DNA of 10,566 nt from Nitrospirota bacterium. Lineage in GTDB: Bacteria > Nitrospirota > Thermodesulfovibrionia > UBA6902 > BMS3Bbin08. The notes beneath the pieces are model-generated. The model saw only the letters and a program-made list of their open reading frames with translations, had not been told where the DNA came from and did no database searches. The translations under genes were made by a program, and so were the position numbers. Positions 8,292 to 10,566 of the stretch are shown one piece after another; positions within the stretch are counted from its first letter, which is position 1; each line of letters opens with the position of its first letter. Location: contig DAOVVO010000037.1 of assembly GCA_030637135.1 (NCBI GenBank), forward strand, positions 1 through 10,566. The letters are read 5' to 3'.

Positions 8292-8297
8292 CCCTCC
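8292..8297 (-). promoter_or_regulatory. Ribosome binding site of mraZ (decides its start)
   Basis: GGAGGG followed by AAAA and then GTG at 8287. It lies downstream of the alternative GTG at 8299, so it cannot serve that codon. It overlaps the proximal GTGGN box. Confidence 0.75.
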
Positions 8298-8319
8298 ACT
8301 TCTTACCACTTTTAACCAC
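8295..8319 (-). promoter_or_regulatory. Probable MraZ operator: three GTGGN direct repeats at a 10-bp period
   Basis: On the minus strand, GTGGT (8315-8319), GTGGT (8305-8309) and GTGGA (8295-8299) are separated by exactly 5 nt each, so all lie on one face of the helix. MraZ proteins are known to bind GTGGN/TGGGN-type repeats with 5-nt spacers upstream of mraZ, with an octameric ring contacting several boxes. The boxes sit at the predicted transcription start and overlap the mraZ SD, consistent with repression. Seen in sequence; binding is inferred. Confidence 0.78.
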
Positions 8320-8320
8320 C

Positions 8321-8349
8321 AGTATAGGGAAATGCAAATTAACTGTCAA
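8321..8349 (-). promoter_or_regulatory. Sigma70-type promoter of the mraZ/dcw operon
   Basis: On the minus strand, a consensus -35 TTGACA (8344-8349), a 17-bp spacer and a -10 TATACT (8321-8326, one mismatch to TATAAT). Transcription would begin near 8313-8315, giving a leader of about 27 nt and overlapping the distal GTGGN box. No other strong promoter is seen inside the dcw genes. Confidence 0.8.
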
Positions 8350-8584
8350 GTAAAAAAACATTGTTTCATCTTTTTCCTATATTTTGTGGCATTATGAATA
8401 AACAAATACTAATTATAGTATGAAAAAGATATTTTCATGATACATGAGCGCCGGAAAGAATTTTGTTGCGAGGGCTTCGACGAATACTATAACGTGATAT
8501 TTTGAGTTTGATATCAGACATGGGTTGACGAATAGAGAGAACCTTATCCTATAACTCGCCCTGCATCCAGGTTCCCACATTCTC

Positions 8585-8590
8585 TATAAT
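8585..8590 (+). promoter_or_regulatory. Possible -10 element for xerD
   Basis: A perfect TATAAT lies about 45 nt before the xerD ATG, but there is no convincing -35 at 16-18 bp. An alternative is TTGACG (8525-8530) with TATAAC (8550-8555), whose 19-bp spacer is long. Either could be the xerD promoter; neither is firm. Confidence 0.3.
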
Positions 8591-8633
8591 CCATCTTGAA
8601 TCCTGTATCCTGCTTCATGTATCCTGTGAAGTA
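8585..8633. repeat. Degenerate tandem repeat of 7-bp units upstream of xerD
   Basis: Consecutive heptamers aatcctg, tatcctg, cttcatg, tatcctg, tgaagta occupy 8599-8633. Two looser units (tataatc, catcttg) precede them from 8585. TATCCTG occurs exactly twice and AATCCTG differs by one base. The array ends one base before the xerD ATG, where an SD would normally be. It shares GAATCCTG with the repeat inside murD. Confidence 0.6.
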
Positions 8634-8634
8634 A

Positions 8635-9510
8635 ATGATAAACCCTGTTGAAAGATTTCTAAATTACCTTACCGTTGAAAAAGGACTTTCTGCAAATACA
8701 ATAATGGCTTATAAAAATGATATGAATAAGTTTCAAAAATACCTTAAAGAAAAGGGTAAGGAAATAGCTGGTTTTACGAGGAACGACATCACCTCTTATT
8801 TGAATTATCTCAGGGATAACGGCAATCAAACACCAACCATAGCACGTAATATTGCATCCATAAAGGGACTCTGCGGTTTCATGCTCTCAGAAGGGTTAAT
8901 AGAAGATGACCCGCTTGAAAATTTCATCGCCCCAAAAGGATGGAAACATCTACCGCGAATTCTAGGGATTGAGGATGTCTTTTCTCTGTTGGAAAAACCA
9001 AAAGACAAGAAACTTTCGTTAAGGGATAAGGCAATACTCGAACTCATGTACTCCTCAGGTTTAAGAGCAAGCGAAATAATAAACCTGAAATTAAATGACA
9101 TTAATTTTGAGGCGGGATTTGTTACTGTCATGGGAAAAGGGTCAAAAGAGAGAATAGTTCCTATGAATGAAAGGGCAATGAGAATAATACAACAATACAT
9201 ACAGGAATTAAGACCGCTACTCCTTAAGAATAAAAACATTCAGAATCTGATAATTGCAAAGGGCGGGAAACCCATGACAAGACAGCGGGTGTGGCAGTTA
9301 ATAAAGTTGTATTCCAAAGACCTGCCATTTGATGTCTCTCCACATACTCTCAGACATTGTTTCGCGAGCCACCTCTTAAACGGTGGGGCAGATTTAAGGG
9401 CACTTCAAAAAATGCTCGGACATGCTGACATATCAACAACTCAGATTTATACAAAGGTTACATCTGAACGGCTTAAAAAAATACATAAAGACCATCACCC
9501 CAGAGGCTAA
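8635..9510 (+). CDS. xerD: Tyrosine recombinase of the XerC/XerD family
   Basis: Site-specific recombinase that resolves chromosome dimers at dif, normally as a XerC/XerD pair activated by FtsK at the septum. The 291 residues are typical. There is an N-terminal SAM-like core-binding domain (about 1-95; VERFLNYLTVEKGLSANTI, 5-23) and a catalytic domain with every active-site residue: Arg144 (SSGLRASE), Lys168 (GKGSKER), His237 and Arg240 (HTLRH), His263 (LGHADISTTQ) and nucleophile Tyr272 (IYTKV). The ATG at 8635 has only a weak GAAG upstream. Length and lack of nearby phage genes or att-like sites favour a housekeeping Xer protein over an integrase. XerC versus XerD cannot be settled by eye; the D form is chosen on overall resemblance. 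Confidence 0.88.
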   Translation: MINPVERFLNYLTVEKGLSANTIMAYKNDMNKFQKYLKEKGKEIAGFTRNDITSYLNYLRDNGNQTPTIARNIASIKGLCGFMLSEGLIEDDPLENFIAPKGWKHLPRILGIEDVFSLLEKPKDKKLSLRDKAILELMYSSGLRASEIINLKLNDINFEAGFVTVMGKGSKERIVPMNERAMRIIQQYIQELRPLLLKNKNIQNLIIAKGGKPMTRQRVWQLIKLYSKDLPFDVSPHTLRHCFASHLLNGGADLRALQKMLGHADISTTQIYTKVTSERLKKIHKDHHPRG

Positions 9511-9538
9511 AAAATCCAACTATTTAAAAACATTCAAT

Positions 9539-9570
9539 AAAATTCAGTGCTCTCAAGTACAGAATTTTTT
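9539..9570 (+). terminator. Hairpin with T tract between xerD and rsmA (possible terminator or leader structure)
   Basis: Arms AAAATTC (9539-9545) and GAATTTT (9562-9568) pair over 7 bp. After an A/A mismatch GTGC pairs with GTAC (one G-T wobble) around a 6-nt loop TCTCAA. Six T residues (9565-9570) end directly at the rsmA ATG. It is AT-rich and most of the T tract is inside the stem, so it is weaker than a classic terminator. It occupies the place of an rsmA SD. Confidence 0.4.
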
Positions 9571-10341
9571 ATGAAAAGACGTTTTGGACAGCATTTTCTC
9601 TTTAATAAACGGATTATAAAAAAAATAATAGCCTGCAGTATGGTGACATCCAGAGATACGGTCATTGAGATAGGCCCTGGCACCGGAATCATGACACGGC
9701 TCCTCGCAGAACATGTTAAAAAAGTTATCGCCATAGAAATTGACAGGAAATTAATTGAAAAACTCAGAGAATCAATTGCAATGAGACCAAATGTAGTGGT
9801 AATAAACGCTGATGCACTCAGGTTCCCTTATGAGACAATCAAAGGAAAATTCAAGGTTGTCGCTAATATACCATATTACATAACTACGCCCCTTCTGTTC
9901 AGACTCTTAGAATTTAAGAAACGGATTCCTTCTATGACACTGCTCATGCAAAAAGAAGTTGCACGGAGAATTACAGCATCTCCCGGCAGTAAGGATTACG
10001 GGGTTCTTTCTATTACCACCCAGCTCCATACAAAACCCGAGATAAAGTTCACCGTTTCAAAAGGAGCATTTTCTCCCCCACCCCAGGTTGATTCTGCAGT
10101 TATCCATTTTTCGGTCTATGCACAGCCGCATTATAAAATAAAAAATGAAGAGTTTTTTTTAAGGGTTGTAAAAACCGCTTTTTCCAAACGGAGAAAGACT
10201 ATACTCAACAGTCTCAGGTCTTTTAAAGGAATAAAAGAGACGCTTCCTAAAACCGGGATCGATTCACAACTCAGGCCAGAGTCTCTCAGTATTAAAGACT
10301 TTATTCGACTTGCCGAAGCCCTGGAGAAAAACTCTCAATAA
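9571..10341 (+). CDS. rsmA: 16S rRNA (adenine(1518)-N(6)/adenine(1519)-N(6))-dimethyltransferase RsmA (KsgA)
   Basis: Dimethylates two adjacent adenines in the 3'-terminal helix of 16S rRNA during 30S maturation, using SAM. From ATG 9571 it has 256 residues, near the family's usual 260-275. Motifs in order: RRFGQHFL (3-10), SAM motif I EIGPGTG (33-39), acidic AIEIDR (54-59), NADAL (79-83), catalytic NIPYY (99-103), KGAFSPPPQVDSAV (164-177), AFSKRRKT (203-210) and RPESLS (235-240). The frame opens at GTG 9547, but that codon lies inside the hairpin arm and adds eight residues before the family-typical MKRRFGQHFL. Neither start has a clear SD. It lies 60 nt after xerD on the same strand; cotranscription depends on whether the intervening hairpin terminates. 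Confidence 0.96.
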   Translation: MKRRFGQHFLFNKRIIKKIIACSMVTSRDTVIEIGPGTGIMTRLLAEHVKKVIAIEIDRKLIEKLRESIAMRPNVVVINADALRFPYETIKGKFKVVANIPYYITTPLLFRLLEFKKRIPSMTLLMQKEVARRITASPGSKDYGVLSITTQLHTKPEIKFTVSKGAFSPPPQVDSAVIHFSVYAQPHYKIKNEEFFLRVVKTAFSKRRKTILNSLRSFKGIKETLPKTGIDSQLRPESLSIKDFIRLAEALEKNSQ

Positions 10342-10360
10342 ATTAATCACCCTTCAGCAA

Positions 10361-10392
10361 GTCGGTACGTCGTTGCGTCGTTGCGTCTCGTG
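10361..10392. repeat. 8-bp tandem repeat downstream of rsmA
   Basis: Four consecutive 8-mers: gtcggtac, gtcgttgc, gtcgttgc, gtctcgtg. The middle two are identical and the outer two degenerate. The last unit runs into an inverted repeat. Confidence 0.6.
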
Positions 10393-10399
10393 CCGAGAC
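10385..10399. repeat. Inverted repeat downstream of rsmA
   Basis: GTCTCG and CGAGAC form a perfect 6-bp stem around TGC, starting 44 nt after the rsmA stop. No T tract follows on the plus strand, so intrinsic termination is not supported. Confidence 0.45.
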
Positions 10400-10441
10400 T
10401 CGTTCCTGAGCTGCAGGGTATATAAATTATTTTAAAAAACT

Positions 10442-10566
10442 TCCTGGTAATGCCTGCCTCTGCCTCCGCAGGGATATACTCCAGCAGGAACCCAGTCCTT
10501 TATTAGTTCCCTGCTTTCGCAGGGACGGTGTCTGGATTCCCACTTTTCATCCTTCGCAGTTTCATC
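10442..10566. repeat. GC-rich palindromic segment, probable dispersed intergenic repeat
   Basis: TCCCTGC/GCAGGGA form a perfect 7-bp stem around TTTC (10508-10525). A looser copy lies just before it (CCTGC at 10453, GCAGG at 10468 and 10484), and TGGATTCCCACTTTTC follows. Wording and palindromy recall REP-like intergenic repeats common in environmental genomes. There is no gene here and the element may run past the window edge. That it is dispersed is inferred. Confidence 0.45.

Larger units (their letters stand above)
8350..8634. other. Divergent intergenic region between mraZ and xerD
   Basis: 285 bp without a credible gene or RNA. The mraZ-proximal part is AT-rich with two abutting inverted repeats: TACTA/TAGTA around ATTA (8407-8420) and ATGAAAA/TTTTCAT around AGATA (8420-8438). 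The middle has a repeated GACGAATA (8479-8486 and 8527-8534) and TGATAT/ATATCA arms near 8496-8517. The xerD-proximal end is a degenerate 7-bp repeat array reaching the start codon. The only open frame, a 17-codon one from ATG 8444, has no SD. Confidence 0.6.

Noticed and set aside
8288..8299. GTG 8299 as the mraZ start
   Set aside because: The good SD (GGAGGG) is downstream of this codon and correctly spaced for GTG 8287, and the extra four residues are not family-like.
8412..8417. Second minus-strand -10 (TATAAT) upstream of mraZ
   Set aside because: No usable -35 at 16-18 bp; the TTGACA/TATACT promoter nearer mraZ is far better.
8407..8438. Two abutting AT-rich hairpins as a bidirectional terminator
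   Set aside because: No T tract follows either stem, and the flanking genes diverge, so no transcript needs to end here.
8444..8497. 17-codon plus-strand frame in the mraZ-xerD spacer
   Set aside because: Very short, no SD, no coupling to a neighbour.
8635..9510. Tyrosine recombinase as a sign of an integrated element
   Set aside because: Length, full Xer-type motif set, neighbouring rsmA and dcw genes, and lack of att repeats, tRNA or phage genes point to a housekeeping Xer protein.
9547..9570. GTG 9547 as the rsmA start
   Set aside because: It lies inside a hairpin arm without an SD and adds eight residues ahead of the typical RsmA N-terminus at ATG 9571.

Overview
The window is a chromosomal segment carrying the front half of a division and cell wall (dcw) cluster on the minus strand, and two housekeeping genes running the other way. 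Read along transcription from about 8300 down to 1, the cluster is mraZ, rsmH, ftsL, ftsI, murE, murF, mraY and murD. The left window edge cuts murD after its ATP-binding P-loop. Genes are packed by overlaps or near-zero gaps: 1 nt for mraZ/rsmH, 4 nt for rsmH/ftsL, about 32 nt for murE/murF and 0 nt for murF/mraY. The exceptions are about 90 nt before ftsI and about 150 nt between mraY and murD. The mraY-murD gap is filled exactly by a candidate 52-codon ORF.

The cluster starts from a textbook promoter (TTGACA, 17 bp, TATACT). It is followed by three GTGGN boxes at a 10-bp period next to the mraZ start, as expected of an MraZ autoregulatory operator. The products work as one pathway. MraZ is the regulator. 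RsmH methylates 16S rRNA. FtsL and FtsI are divisome parts, FtsI being the septal transpeptidase. MurE, MurF and MurD build the UDP-MurNAc-pentapeptide, and MraY loads it onto the lipid carrier to give lipid I.

On the plus strand, after about 285 bp of non-coding DNA, come a XerC/XerD-type tyrosine recombinase and rsmA (ksgA, 16S rRNA dimethyladenosine transferase). The last 225 bp have no gene but hold 8-bp tandem repeats and GC-rich inverted repeats that look like dispersed intergenic repeats.

The organism is a bacterium with moderate to low GC and a meso-diaminopimelate wall (DNPR motif in MurE). Gene content and protein style suggest a Gram-negative, possibly an uncultured Nitrospirota or Desulfobacterota-like lineage. 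This placement is a guess. The gene content is ordinary. The most unusual signals are degenerate 7-bp-period repeats, one of which appears to lie in frame inside murD as an extra loop of about 20 residues, and the coupled small ORF between mraY and murD. I see no phage, CRISPR, tRNA, rRNA or transposase.
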